Of a stretch of 47,688 nucleotides of DNA, positions 1 through 7,758 are shown piece after piece. Source of the DNA: an uncultured Eubacteriales bacterium (GTDB lineage Bacteria; Bacillota; Clostridia; Oscillospirales; Oscillospiraceae). The stretch's first letter is position 1, and each line of letters begins with the position of its first letter. Below the pieces are notes generated by a model. It saw only the letters and a list, made by a program, of their open reading frames with translations, was not told the origin of the DNA and did not search any database. Position numbers and translations under genes: made by a program. The stretch is taken from contig ONBX01000013.1 of assembly GCA_900316205.1 (NCBI GenBank), positions 1 to 47,688 of the forward strand, written 5' to 3'.

Positions 1-33
1 TAACTACGACTTAATAATACAAGGGGGGAGGGT

Positions 34-130
34 ATGCCCCCCTTCACGTTCAATCTATGCCAAAATGGGAACTTTTTCGGAAGTTTCCATTTTGGCTTTT
101 CAAGCTGTCGACATTTTGTCGACAGCTTGA
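34..130 (+). repeat. 97-bp two-hairpin intergenic repeat, copy 1
   Basis: This block matches the reverse complement of 47579-47675 at 95 of 97 positions. It contains a near-perfect hairpin with arms starting GCCAAAATGG and ending CCATTTTGGC (58-95), then a second hairpin whose arms TCAAGCTGTCGACA and TGTCGACAGCTTGA (99-130) flank a TTT loop. It lies just beyond the hairpin that follows hypA. The two copies have the same orientation relative to the gene they follow. It looks like a small non-coding palindromic repeat of the REP or MITE kind, but the family is not recognised. The short ORFs that run through it are not protein-like. Confidence 0.9.
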
Positions 131-155
131 TCCCCCGGCCATCGGCCGGGGGATC
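129..155 (-). terminator. Hairpin downstream of hypA
   Basis: A perfect 12-bp stem, GATCCCCCGGCC with GGCCGGGGGATC and an ATC loop, lies just past the hypA stop codon on the minus strand. There is no T-run after it, so it may slow or protect the transcript end rather than act as a classical intrinsic terminator. It abuts the 97-bp repeat. Confidence 0.55.
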
Positions 156-159
156 GCTT

Positions 160-504
160 TTACTTGGCTTCGATTTCTTTGATGTTGTACTCGTTGCCGG
201 TGATCAGGAAAGTGTTGCCGCTTCCGCAATAAGGACAAATCTTTTTGTACTTCATCGTGGAATAGGTCTTGGCACAATCCTGGCAGTAAGTGACGGCTTC
301 CAGCTTTTCGATCTTCAGCTCCGTGTTCTGAAAGTGCTCGGTCTTGGCCCTGGCCCACTGCCAGAAATCCATAAGATACTCTGGAATGATGCCGCTGACC
401 TCGCCGACCTCCAGCGTGATGGAGCCGACCTCGGTGAGCTGGTTTTCCACCATCAGCTTTTCCACCGTGTCGATTACGTAGTAGATGGTTCCCAGTTCGT
501 GCAT
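160..504 (-). CDS. hypA: HypA-like nickel metallochaperone
   Basis: A 114-residue protein of the HypA/HybF family, which delivers nickel during [NiFe]-hydrogenase maturation. It begins MHELG, so it has the His2-Glu3 nickel-binding start of the family. It has a C-terminal zinc site made of two CxxC pairs (CQDC at about 72-75 and CPYC at about 89-92). Its length is normal for HypA. The ATG shares one base with the stop of the upstream oxidoreductase gene (TAATG), so the two are translationally coupled. A longer reading frame upstream of this ATG lies inside the neighbour and is not used. No hydrogenase genes are visible in the window. The client enzyme could therefore be encoded elsewhere, or this HypA may serve the neighbouring oxidoreductase. 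Confidence 0.9.
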   Translation of the reverse strand: MHELGTIYYVIDTVEKLMVENQLTEVGSITLEVGEVSGIIPEYLMDFWQWARAKTEHFQNTELKIEKLEAVTYCQDCAKTYSTMKYKKICPYCGSGNTFLITGNEYNIKEIEAK

Positions 505-3212
505 TACTTGGCCTTCCGATTGATCTTGATGGCCTGCTTGGCCGCGTGCTTCAGCATGGGCAGGACCTTGTCCTCGCAGCGCACCAGGTTGGAAGCCTCG
601 GGCACGTCGCGCTCCAGGTGGATGGCGTCGAACATGCAGCGGGTGGTGCAAAGGCCGCAGCCAATGCAGCGGTTCCGGTCCACGATGGTGACGCCGCAGC
701 CCAGGCAGCGGCTGGCCTCGGTCTTGACCTGCTCCTCGGTGAAGGTAAGACGGTCGTGCTCAAAGGTCTTGAGCTTCAAAGGATCATGCTGGATCTCCTG
801 GCGGGCAGGCTTGTCATAGGAATCCAATGTGAAAGCAAGATTGGACTTGTCCAGCTCGTAGAACTCGCGCAGGTTCCGTCCGCGGGTCAGGCTCTGACCG
901 TCCTGCACGAAGCGGTGCAGAGACTCGGCACCTTCGCGGCCGGCGGCAATGGCGTCGATGGCAAACTTCGGGCCGGTGTAAACGTCACCGCCGACGAAGA
1001 TGTCTTTCTGCTCGGTCTGGTAGGTGATGGCGTCGGCCAGGGCGTTGCCCTTCTTGCCGGTCTTCAGTTCGCCAACGTCCAGCTTGCCCCAGTCGATGGT
1101 CTGACCGACGGCTGCCAGCACGGAATCAACCTCGATGGTCTCAAACTTGCCGGTGCCGATGGGAGCGCGGCGGCCTTTCTCGTCAGGCTCGCCCAGTTCC
1201 ATGATCTCCACCTTCAGGCCGCAGACCTTGCCGTCCTGACCCAGGATCTCGGCGGGGCCGCAGAGGAAGCAGAACTTCACGCCCTCTTCCTTGGCTTCCT
1301 TGATCTCCTCCTTGTCAGCGGGCATCTCTTCCTCGCTGCGGCGGTAGATCACATAGGTCTCAGCACCGAGACGGACCGCAGTGCGGCACACGTCCATGGC
1401 CACATTGCCGCCGCCGATGACAGCGCACTTCTTGCCGATCTCAGGCTTGTTCCCCAGGTTCACTTCCCGCAGGAAGTCAACGCCGCCGTACACGCCGGTG
1501 AGCTCCTCGCCGGGGATGCGCAGCTTCTGGCTCTTCTGGGCGCCGATGGCCACATAGAAGCCCTTATAGCCCTGCTCGCGTAGTTGCTGGATGGTGATGT
1601 CCTTGCCGATCTCGGTGTTCATCTGGAAGTGAACGCCCATCTTCTCCAGAACCTCGATCTCGCCCTTCAGGGCGGCGCGATCCAGACGGTAGCTGGGGAT
1701 GCCCATGATGAGCATGCCGCCGGGGGCGGGGTTGCGGTCAAAAACGGTGACGTTGGTGTATCCCATATGAGCCAGGTAGTAAGCGCAGCTCAGGCCGGCG
1801 GGACCGGCGCCGATGATGGCGACCTTCTCCTCATAGGGCTTGTCGATGGGACGGCGGTAAAGAGGCTCGGGGATGTAGCGCTCCGCGCTCTTCAGATCCT
1901 GCTCGGCGATGAATTTCTTGATCTCGTCGATGGCAAGAGCCTTGTCCATGGCGCCGCGGGTGCAGGCCGCCTCGCAGCGGCGGTTGCAGACGTAACCGCA
2001 GACAGAGGGGAATGGGTTATCCTGCTTGATAAGCTTCAGCGCGTCCAGGTAGCGGCCTTCCTTAGCCAGCTTGATGTAACCCTGGATGGCGATGTGGGCA
2101 GGGCAGGCAGTCTTGCAGGGGGCGGTACCGCTCTCATGGCAGTTCTTGCGGTTATCGGCAACGTAGTTGGGGTTATACTTGTCCTTGCCCCACTTGAGAC
2201 CGGAGGGCAGCTCCTGCTTGGGATACTCCACCTCGCCGGTCTGGGTGCAGAGCTTCTGGCCCAGCTTCACGGCGCCGGCGGGGCAAACCTCCACGCACTT
2301 GCCGCAGGCAACGCACTTTTCCTTCTCCACATGGGCACGGTAGGCGGAAGCGGAGAGGTTGGGGGTGTTAAAGTACTGGCTGGTGCGCAGCGCAAAGCAC
2401 ACGCCCAGGTCGCAGTTGCAGAGACCGAAGATCTTGTCCGTGCCGTCGATGTTGGTGGTCTGGTGAACGTAGCCGTTCTCCTCGGCGCGCTTGCAGATCT
2501 GCAGCGCCTCTTCCTTGGTGATGCGGCGGCCCTTGCCGGTCTCGATCAGATATTCGGCAAAATCGCCCAGGCCGATGCAGCAGTCATCCTGAATTTCGCC
2601 GGAACCCTCGCCATAGAGACGGCGGGCGTTGCGGCAGGAGCAGTAGCCGACGGAGAGCTTTCCGTCATACTTGTCCAGCCAGTGGGAGATGTGCTCAATG
2701 GAAAGAGACTTGTTTTCCGATTGAATCGCTTTTTCCACGGGGATGACGTGCATGCCGATGCCGTCACCGCCGGGGGGGATCAGGTGGGTCTTGCCCTCCA
2801 GGGGCAGGAAGGTCATCTTGTCAAAGGAGTCAGCCAGCTCGGGGTATTTCTCAACCTGCCAGAGGACCATGTTGGTCATCTCAGCAATGCCGGGGACGAA
2901 AAGCTGGACGTACCACTGCTTTTCATGCTGGGGATTCTCCCAGTGATACTCCACAATGCCGTGATTGGCCGCGTCGGTGAGAAGCTCTTCGATGCGCTGC
3001 TCGCTCTTGCCGGTGAGCTTTGCGATTTCCGCGGTGGTCTTGGGCTTGCGCAGGCCCATTTTCAGCATGACTTCGGCGATCTCATCGCTGGAGCATGCCC
3101 GGTCAAGGATTATGTACTCGGGGTCGGTCTCGGTCAGCCTCTTGATGCCGAATTTGTAGGGGAGGCGATCGGTGATCATTTTGCCAAGGTCAAACAGAAT
3201 CTCTCTTGCCAT
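504..3212 (-). CDS. Large Fe-S/FAD oxidoreductase, GltD-type
   Basis: A 902-residue multidomain redox enzyme, probably cytoplasmic. Reading from the N-terminus: a winged-helix-like segment (about 58-90); a Cys-rich region (CSC near 192, CC near 211, CNC near 266); a ferredoxin motif CxxCxxCxxxCP (about 300-310); the double-Cys Fe-S region typical of glutamate-synthase small subunits (about 358-418); an FAD-binding GAGPAG (about 468); an NAD(P)H-binding GGGNVAMD (about 600); a GGD flavin motif (about 741); and a C-terminal CLGCG plus CxxCxxCxxxC ferredoxin site (about 836-859). The GltD core transfers electrons between NAD(P)H and Fe-S clusters; the true substrate is unknown. An ATG two codons upstream exists, but GGAGG sits only 3 bases before it and 9 bases before the ATG chosen here. 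Confidence 0.85.
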   Translation of the reverse strand: MAREILFDLGKMITDRLPYKFGIKRLTETDPEYIILDRACSSDEIAEVMLKMGLRKPKTTAEIAKLTGKSEQRIEELLTDAANHGIVEYHWENPQHEKQWYVQLFVPGIAEMTNMVLWQVEKYPELADSFDKMTFLPLEGKTHLIPPGGDGIGMHVIPVEKAIQSENKSLSIEHISHWLDKYDGKLSVGYCSCRNARRLYGEGSGEIQDDCCIGLGDFAEYLIETGKGRRITKEEALQICKRAEENGYVHQTTNIDGTDKIFGLCNCDLGVCFALRTSQYFNTPNLSASAYRAHVEKEKCVACGKCVEVCPAGAVKLGQKLCTQTGEVEYPKQELPSGLKWGKDKYNPNYVADNRKNCHESGTAPCKTACPAHIAIQGYIKLAKEGRYLDALKLIKQDNPFPSVCGYVCNRRCEAACTRGAMDKALAIDEIKKFIAEQDLKSAERYIPEPLYRRPIDKPYEEKVAIIGAGPAGLSCAYYLAHMGYTNVTVFDRNPAPGGMLIMGIPSYRLDRAALKGEIEVLEKMGVHFQMNTEIGKDITIQQLREQGYKGFYVAIGAQKSQKLRIPGEELTGVYGGVDFLREVNLGNKPEIGKKCAVIGGGNVAMDVCRTAVRLGAETYVIYRRSEEEMPADKEEIKEAKEEGVKFCFLCGPAEILGQDGKVCGLKVEIMELGEPDEKGRRAPIGTGKFETIEVDSVLAAVGQTIDWGKLDVGELKTGKKGNALADAITYQTEQKDIFVGGDVYTGPKFAIDAIAAGREGAESLHRFVQDGQSLTRGRNLREFYELDKSNLAFTLDSYDKPARQEIQHDPLKLKTFEHDRLTFTEEQVKTEASRCLGCGVTIVDRNRCIGCGLCTTRCMFDAIHLERDVPEASNLVRCEDKVLPMLKHAAKQAIKINRKAK

Positions 3213-3230
3213 TCTCATATCCCTCCATAT

Positions 3231-3258
3231 GAATTGATTGTGTACAAAAGATCAATTC
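3231..3258. promoter_or_regulatory. Inverted repeat in the oxidoreductase leader
   Basis: GAATTGAT and ATCAATTC form perfect 8-bp arms around a 12-bp centre. They lie between the predicted promoter and the start codon of the minus-strand oxidoreductase. It could be an operator or a leader hairpin; the binding protein is not known. Confidence 0.45.
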
Positions 3259-3287
3259 TAAAATACCATGTATTTGGTGTTTTTTCA

Positions 3288-3316
3288 AGTATACAATGCC
3301 CTCGCATTTGTAACAA
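3288..3316 (-). promoter_or_regulatory. Sigma-A promoter for oxidoreductase-hypA
   Basis: On the minus strand TTGTTA (3316-3311) and TATACT (3293-3288) are spaced by 17 bp, close to the vegetative consensus. This gives a leader of about 70 nt before the oxidoreductase start. Confidence 0.65.
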
Positions 3317-3383
3317 AAGGGTGGGAATTGGTCGATACTGACCCGACAGGACTTCGTATCCGCGAAGCCGAAAGAAAAAAGGA

Positions 3384-3412
3384 TTGATTCTGCGTTCGAT
3401 TTGTAGTACAAT
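3384..3412 (+). promoter_or_regulatory. Sigma-A promoter for the SRP RNA
   Basis: TTGATT and TACAAT are spaced by 17 bp. Transcription would start near 3419, just ahead of the SRP RNA closing stem at 3428. This fits a stable RNA gene with its own promoter. Confidence 0.75.
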
Positions 3413-3427
3413 GCCATCGTGGCTTTT

Positions 3428-3708
3428 GACAAGGCTGCACTAGTCGGGGAGCCAGCGGTGCCCTGTAACCTGCAATCCGCTATAGCAGGGATGAATTCCT
3501 GGCCGAGGGGATGTTCTGTGTCGTCTGACCCCGGTAAGCAGCGTTGAAGATCCGGTCTCGCGCAAGGTCGACCCGTGAACCATGTCAGGCGGGGAACCGA
3601 GCAGCATTAAGCGGTGCTCGGCTTGTGCCGTGAGGTCGCCGGGTCCGAGCCGGCTGCCGGCGGTAACGGATATAGCGCATGCTTCGGAGCCCGGTGTGCA
3701 GTCTTGTC
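3428..3708 (+). ncRNA. ffs: Signal recognition particle RNA, large bacterial type
   Basis: The RNA scaffold of the signal recognition particle, which binds Ffh and targets nascent membrane proteins. The sequence follows the Bacillus-type 6S/scRNA closely. It has the 5' Alu-domain block with GGTGCCCTGTAACCTGC and AATCCGCTATAGCAGG. It has the conserved Ffh-binding hairpin around TGTCAGGCGGGGAACC (3583-3598) followed by GAGCAGCATTAA. It has a long closing stem pairing 3428-3440 with 3696-3708. Its position directly upstream of dnaX is the usual one in Bacillota. The ends are set from the closing stem and are accurate to a few bases. A reading frame extending upstream from dnaX into this RNA is not coding. 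Confidence 0.95.
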
Positions 3709-3746
3709 AAGAGCCACAAGTCTATGAAAAGAGGGGAGGAGCCGGC

Positions 3747-5477
3747 TTGTATCAGGCGCTGTATCGAAAATGGCGTCCCAAGACCTTTGATGAAGTCATC
3801 GGTCAGCAACACATTACCGAGACACTGAAAAGTCAGGTGAAGAACGACCGGCTTTCCCATGCCTATCTTTTCATCGGCACCCGCGGCACCGGCAAGACCA
3901 CATGCGCCAGGATTCTGGCCCGGGCGGTGAACTGCGAGCATCCGGAAAACGGCAACCCCTGCGGGAAGTGCGCGGCCTGCCGCGGCATCCTGGAGGGCAG
4001 CGTCATGGATGTGGTGGAGTTGGATGCTGCCTCCAACAACGGCGTGGACAATGTCCGTGCCCTGCGGGAAGAGGCGGTCTTTTCTCCCACCACGGTCAAG
4101 AAGCGTGTCTATATCATTGACGAAGTGCACATGCTCTCTCTGGCGGCCTTCAACGCTCTCCTCAAGATCCTGGAGGAGCCGCCGGAGCATCTGATGTTCA
4201 TTCTGGCCACGACCGAGCTTCAAAAGGTCCCGGCCACCATTCTGTCCCGCTGCCAGCGGCACAGTTTCCGTCGTCTGGAGGCTGAGACGATCTCCAATTA
4301 CCTGCTTGAGATCGCGGGAAGAGAGAATCTGACTTTAGACAAAGAAGCGGCTGATTTGATCGCACGCCTGTCTGACGGCGGCGTGCGCGATTCCCTGAGC
4401 CTGCTGGATCAGTGTTCCGTTCATGAAAAAATCGATGTGGAAGCGGTCTACAGCACCCTGGGCCTCGCCGGAAAGCGGCGGATCTCCGAACTGCTGGACG
4501 CCGTTTTGCGGCATAACAGCGAAAAGGCGCTGCAGCTCTTTGCCTCCTTGTGGATGGAAGGGAAGGACCCTGCCTCGGTTCTGCGGGAACTCAGCACTCT
4601 CCTGCGGGATGTGATGCTGCTTCGCGTTGCGCCGAAGGCGGGCTTGAATCTGATTTCAGGCGGATTTGAAGAACGTACGCTGCTGTATTTCGTGAAGCGC
4701 ATGACCACGGAGCAGGTCATCGCCGCCATGGAGACCATCCAGAAGACGCTCTCCACCCTGCGGGATGTGAGCAATCCGCGGACTGCGGCGGAGCTCTGCC
4801 TGGTGTCTCTCTGCTGCGACAGCGCGGGAGACAGCATTACAAGCCTGCGCTCCCGCATCTCCAAGCTGGAGGAACAGATGGAGCGCGGCGTGCCAATGGC
4901 GCCATCGACTCGACAGGCATATCCCGAAACGGAAGCGCCTGAGCCTCTCGGCCCAGATGCAGATCCGCAGTATGAGGACCTTGATCCTTTCCCCGAAGCT
5001 CCGCTCCCGGATCCGCCGGAAGAATATGATTCCTTTCCCGAGGAAGGGATCATGAACATGCCTTCGGCTGAGGCACCGGGTGAGAGCCCTTCACTGCCGG
5101 CGCCTGCCGAAACTGCTCCTGCTCCTGAGCCGTCGTCCTCCTACGCACCTCTTGACGGGAACAGTCGGGAACTGTGGAACAGGATCCGATCGGCGGTCAT
5201 GCCCGCTCTTCCTCTGGATGTCCAGATGCTGCTGCAGGATGAGGAGCGTGTCACCGGTTCTCTTGACGGCAATGTGATCCTGGTGGAGACGCAGAATGAT
5301 TTTCAGGCCAAGCGCTTCCAGCGACAGGATGTGCTTCAGGCCTTCCTGGCTGCCGGAAGGGATGTACTTGGCCGCGATGTCCGCTTCCAGGTAAGAGAAC
5401 GGCAGACAGAGAGCCGGAAGGTCCGCAGTCTGGACGATCTCAGACAGTTTAAAGAAGTTCATTTTATTTCAGAATAA
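3747..5477 (+). CDS. dnaX: DNA polymerase III subunit gamma/tau
   Basis: The ATPase of the replicative clamp loader, 576 residues. The N-terminal AAA+ domain shows Walker A GTRGTGKTT (44-52), four zinc-binding cysteines (63, 72, 75, 78), Walker B IIDEVH (about 123-128) and the SRC sensor motif. A Pro/Glu-rich linker (about 390-475) leads to a C-terminal tau-like domain. The start is TTG, chosen because LYQALYRKWRP is the family N-terminus, a GGGGAGGA Shine-Dalgarno lies 6 bases upstream, and any earlier start would run into the SRP RNA. The length is near that of Bacillus DnaX. No slippery frameshift site like that of E. coli dnaX was noticed. Confidence 0.96.
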   Translation: MYQALYRKWRPKTFDEVIGQQHITETLKSQVKNDRLSHAYLFIGTRGTGKTTCARILARAVNCEHPENGNPCGKCAACRGILEGSVMDVVELDAASNNGVDNVRALREEAVFSPTTVKKRVYIIDEVHMLSLAAFNALLKILEEPPEHLMFILATTELQKVPATILSRCQRHSFRRLEAETISNYLLEIAGRENLTLDKEAADLIARLSDGGVRDSLSLLDQCSVHEKIDVEAVYSTLGLAGKRRISELLDAVLRHNSEKALQLFASLWMEGKDPASVLRELSTLLRDVMLLRVAPKAGLNLISGGFEERTLLYFVKRMTTEQVIAAMETIQKTLSTLRDVSNPRTAAELCLVSLCCDSAGDSITSLRSRISKLEEQMERGVPMAPSTRQAYPETEAPEPLGPDADPQYEDLDPFPEAPLPDPPEEYDSFPEEGIMNMPSAEAPGESPSLPAPAETAPAPEPSSSYAPLDGNSRELWNRIRSAVMPALPLDVQMLLQDEERVTGSLDGNVILVETQNDFQAKRFQRQDVLQAFLAAGRDVLGRDVRFQVRERQTESRKVRSLDDLRQFKEVHFISE

Positions 5478-5479
5478 AG

Positions 5480-5537
5480 CTCCATGCGTCTGATTTGCAC
5501 TACGACGCATGAGAGCCGCAGGCGCATGGAGGTTTTT
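5480..5537 (+). terminator. Terminator with a competing fold after dnaX
   Basis: CTCCATGCG (5480-5488) pairs with CGCATGGAG (5523-5531) and is followed by GTTTTT, a terminator-like hairpin. The same left arm, as CATGCGTC (5483-5490), can instead pair with GACGCATG (5504-5511). The two folds exclude each other, which is an attenuator-like layout in front of ybaB. Confidence 0.6.
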
Positions 5538-5541
5538 GTAT

Positions 5542-5640
5542 GTCATTCGGTTGCCCCAACAGGGGCGAGAATGACGCATTGTAATCAATTATTTACTGTG
5601 GAAGCGGGGCTTTCACAGTAAAATATCGCCGCTCAGCGGC
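5542..5640 (+). repeat. Chain of hairpins in the ybaB leader
   Basis: Three further palindromes lie between dnaX and ybaB. The first is GTCATTC/GAATGAC with an inner GCCCC/GGGGC (5542-5575). The second is TTTACTGTG/CACAGTAAA (5592-5622). The third is a short GCCGCT/AGCGGC (5628-5640). No protein-coding sequence fits here. They may be leader RNA structure or the debris of small palindromic repeats. Confidence 0.6.
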
Positions 5641-5657
5641 AGATCGGAGTATGAATT

Positions 5658-6002
5658 ATGGCAAAAGGCGGTTTTCGCGGGGGTATGCCCGGCAACCAGA
5701 TGAACATGATGAAGCAGGCCCAGAAGATGCAGCAGGAGTTCATGAAGATGCAGCAGGAGCTGGAGTCTACCGACTTTGAATTCACCGCAGGCGGCGGTGC
5801 TGTCAAGGCGGTCGTGACCGGCACCAGAGAGTTTTCCTCCATCGTCATTGATCCCGAAGTTGTGGATCCCGAGGATGTGGAAATGCTGCAGGATCTGATC
5901 CTCACTGCGGTCAACGGCGCTCTGAAAAAGGCCGATGAACAAACCAGCAAGGCCATGAATAAGCTGCAGGGCGGCCTCGGCGGTTTCCCCGGCCTGTTCT
6001 GA
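5658..6002 (+). CDS. ybaB: YbaB/EbfC nucleoid-associated protein
   Basis: A 114-residue DNA-binding protein of the YbaB/EbfC family, which forms a tweezer-like dimer on DNA. The family core is clear: a long Met/Gln-rich N-terminal helix (QMNMMKQAQKMQQEF), the central TAGGGAVKAVVTG block and a C-terminal amphipathic helix ending in a Gly/Phe-rich tail. Its position after dnaX is classical. The gene normally downstream, recR, is not present; a bidirectional terminator and a minus-strand lipoprotein gene follow instead. A GGAG 9 bases upstream supports the start. Confidence 0.93.
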   Translation: MAKGGFRGGMPGNQMNMMKQAQKMQQEFMKMQQELESTDFEFTAGGGAVKAVVTGTREFSSIVIDPEVVDPEDVEMLQDLILTAVNGALKKADEQTSKAMNKLQGGLGGFPGLF

Positions 6003-6014
6003 TTTTCATTCCGC

Positions 6015-6049
6015 AAAAAACCTGCCGCACCTTTCGGTGCGGCAGGTTT
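6015..6049. terminator. Bidirectional terminator ybaB / lipoprotein
   Basis: An 11-bp stem CCTGCCGCACC/GGTGCGGCAGG with a TTTC loop, flanked by A6 on the left and T-rich sequence on the right. It serves ybaB on the plus strand and the lipoprotein gene on the minus strand. Confidence 0.85.
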
Positions 6050-6060
6050 CCTCATAAGGA

Positions 6061-6807
6061 TCAGTCCAAGGCAAAGATTTGGTATTTGTAATCGCCCCCG
6101 GCGAAGGAGTAGAGCTTCGGGATCATACAGAGCTGCCCCTGCTCGTTTACAAAGAGACAGCAGTCCTCTTTGAAATTCTGAGCATCCACGCTTCTGTCAT
6201 GGCGGTCCCGGTAGAAGGCATCCCGGGGGAATGTGGAAAAATGCTCTTGAAAAAAAGCTTCTACCAATTCTGCCGCTTTTGCTTCAAATGCTTCCTCGGT
6301 CATGTCAAAGCGCTGCAGCAGCTGCGTTCTGTTCACTTCGCTGTGTGTCGAAGCATCGAAGTTTACTGCATAATAGGATTCAAATCCCCAGTCCGTGTCC
6401 GTTTCGCATAGGATGGAGATCAGGTCTCCGTTTCTGTATACGGTGTAATCCACCCGAGTCACCACCAGGCTGTTGCCGCCGGCGATGCTGGTTTGGGCGT
6501 TCTTTACGGCAGGCTCCAGCGCGGCAATGAGCTCCCGATTCAGCCGGGCCGCGTCTTGGCCTGCGGTATCGATCATCGGGATCCGCAGCACATAGTCCCA
6601 GGTGTTTCCCACCTTGTCGCTGTAGCTTCCTGATTCAGAAAGCGCATCCCGGACCATTACCGGTACGGATGTTGCGGCGGACGCGGCTTCCGCTGCCCTT
6701 GGCTCCGGCGAAGAGATCCCGATCGATCCTTCCGGAGCAGGGGAGAGCATGCCGCAGGCGCTGAGCAGCAGGCCGAGCAGGAGGATGAAAGGGATCCATT
6801 TCTTCAT
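6061..6807 (-). CDS. Secreted lipoprotein, RsiV/PdaC-like
   Basis: A 248-residue exported lipoprotein. The N-terminus has Lys2-Lys3, a hydrophobic stretch and the lipobox LLSAC with Cys at about 18, so it should be anchored on the outer face of the membrane. After an Ala/Ser/Pro-rich linker the mature part resembles DUF3298/DUF4163-type domains of RsiV and PdaC (segments such as VDYTVYRNGDLISI and the acidic NRTQLLQRFDMTEEAF helix). This family assignment is by pattern only. A longer frame begins 25 codons upstream, but the signal peptide and an AAGGA Shine-Dalgarno fit the start used. It is divergent from the radical SAM gene, with 73 bases between their starts. Confidence 0.75.
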   Translation of the reverse strand: MKKWIPFILLLGLLLSACGMLSPAPEGSIGISSPEPRAAEAASAATSVPVMVRDALSESGSYSDKVGNTWDYVLRIPMIDTAGQDAARLNRELIAALEPAVKNAQTSIAGGNSLVVTRVDYTVYRNGDLISILCETDTDWGFESYYAVNFDASTHSEVNRTQLLQRFDMTEEAFEAKAAELVEAFFQEHFSTFPRDAFYRDRHDRSVDAQNFKEDCCLFVNEQGQLCMIPKLYSFAGGDYKYQIFALD

Positions 6808-6880
6808 CTGCTTCTCATCCTTTCTGTCATCAGTATAGCATGTTGCTGTGATCGCAGCAAGAAACAATACGGAGAATGCC

Positions 6881-7717
6881 ATGCGGTTTCGTAAAATCTA
6901 TCTGGAGATCGGCAATATCTGCAATCTCCGCTGCTCCTTTTGTCCCGGCACCAAACGCGCGCCGCGGATGCTGACTCCCGAGGAGTTTCATATCCTTGCA
7001 TCCAGGGTGAGGGACTATACAGAGTATTTGTATTTCCATCTGATGGGGGAGCCCCTTCTCCATCCTCAGCTGCCGGCGCTTCTGGCCGAGGCGGAACGTC
7101 TGGCTTTCAAGGTCATGATCACTACCAACGGCACGCTCCTCCCGGAAAAGGGGAGACTCCTGCTGGCGTCTCCTTCGATCCACAAAGTCAATCTCTCCCT
7201 GCAGTCCTTTGAGGCCAACAGCAGCGGGGAAATGGAAAGCTACCTGCGCGGCTGCGTGGATTTTGTAAAGGAAGCGGCTTTCCGCGGTATCCTGTGTGAA
7301 TTCCGCCTTTGGAATCAGGGGGGGTTGGATTCCAGAAATCAGGAGATCCTGACTTTCCTGCACCGGGCCTTTCCCGACCCCTGGCAGGAGAGCCGCAACG
7401 GCCAAAAGCTTGGCGACCGGGTCTGGCTGGATCCGGGAGAGCGCTTCGACTGGCCTAAACTTGAGCTTGAGGAACTAAGACAAACCGGCTTTTGCTATGG
7501 GCTTCGGGACCAGATCGGCATTTTGTGTGACGGCACTGTGGTGCCCTGCTGCCTGGATCATAATGGCGACATCCCACTGGGAAATCTCTTCGAGCAGGAA
7601 CTCCGGGAGATCCTTGAAAGCCCACGTGCCCGCGCCGTTTATGAGGGCTTTTCCGGCAGGAAAGTAGTGGAGCCATTATGTAAGCGCTGCGGGTATGCAA
7701 CAAGATTTCAAAAATAA
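6881..7717 (+). CDS. Radical SAM / SPASM-type protein
   Basis: A 278-residue radical SAM enzyme. The CxxxCxxC cluster motif is in GNICNLRCSFC near the N-terminus (about residues 11-19), followed by a GEP motif (HLMGEPLLHP) and a TTNG strand. The C-terminal part carries a Cys-rich SPASM-like segment (ILCDGTVVPCC, then CKRCG at the end), which would hold an auxiliary Fe-S cluster. The substrate is unknown; members often modify peptides or small molecules, but no precursor peptide or partner is nearby. The start was chosen at MRFRKIYLE because GGAG lies 6 bases upstream. The gene stands alone between two minus-strand genes. Confidence 0.85.
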   Translation: MRFRKIYLEIGNICNLRCSFCPGTKRAPRMLTPEEFHILASRVRDYTEYLYFHLMGEPLLHPQLPALLAEAERLAFKVMITTNGTLLPEKGRLLLASPSIHKVNLSLQSFEANSSGEMESYLRGCVDFVKEAAFRGILCEFRLWNQGGLDSRNQEILTFLHRAFPDPWQESRNGQKLGDRVWLDPGERFDWPKLELEELRQTGFCYGLRDQIGILCDGTVVPCCLDHNGDIPLGNLFEQELREILESPRARAVYEGFSGRKVVEPLCKRCGYATRFQK

Positions 7718-7754
7718 AAGGACGGAAGTCATCATGACTTCCGTCCTTCTTTTA
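7716..7754. terminator. Bidirectional terminator
   Basis: Stem GGACGGAAGTCA/TGACTTCCGTCC with a short TCA loop, with A-rich sequence on the left and TTCTTTT on the right. It separates the convergent radical SAM and DUF1002 genes. Confidence 0.9.
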
Positions 7755-7758
7755 TGCG

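Noticed and set aside
546-3341. Long plus-strand frames opposite the oxidoreductase (345 and 585 codons)
   Set aside because: They are antisense shadows: Ala/Leu/Gly-rich, no family features, and the minus-strand frame has clear Fe-S and FAD motifs.
3190-3432. 80-codon minus-strand frame between the oxidoreductase and the SRP RNA
   Set aside because: It overlaps the oxidoreductase promoter and leader and the SRP promoter, and has no Shine-Dalgarno.
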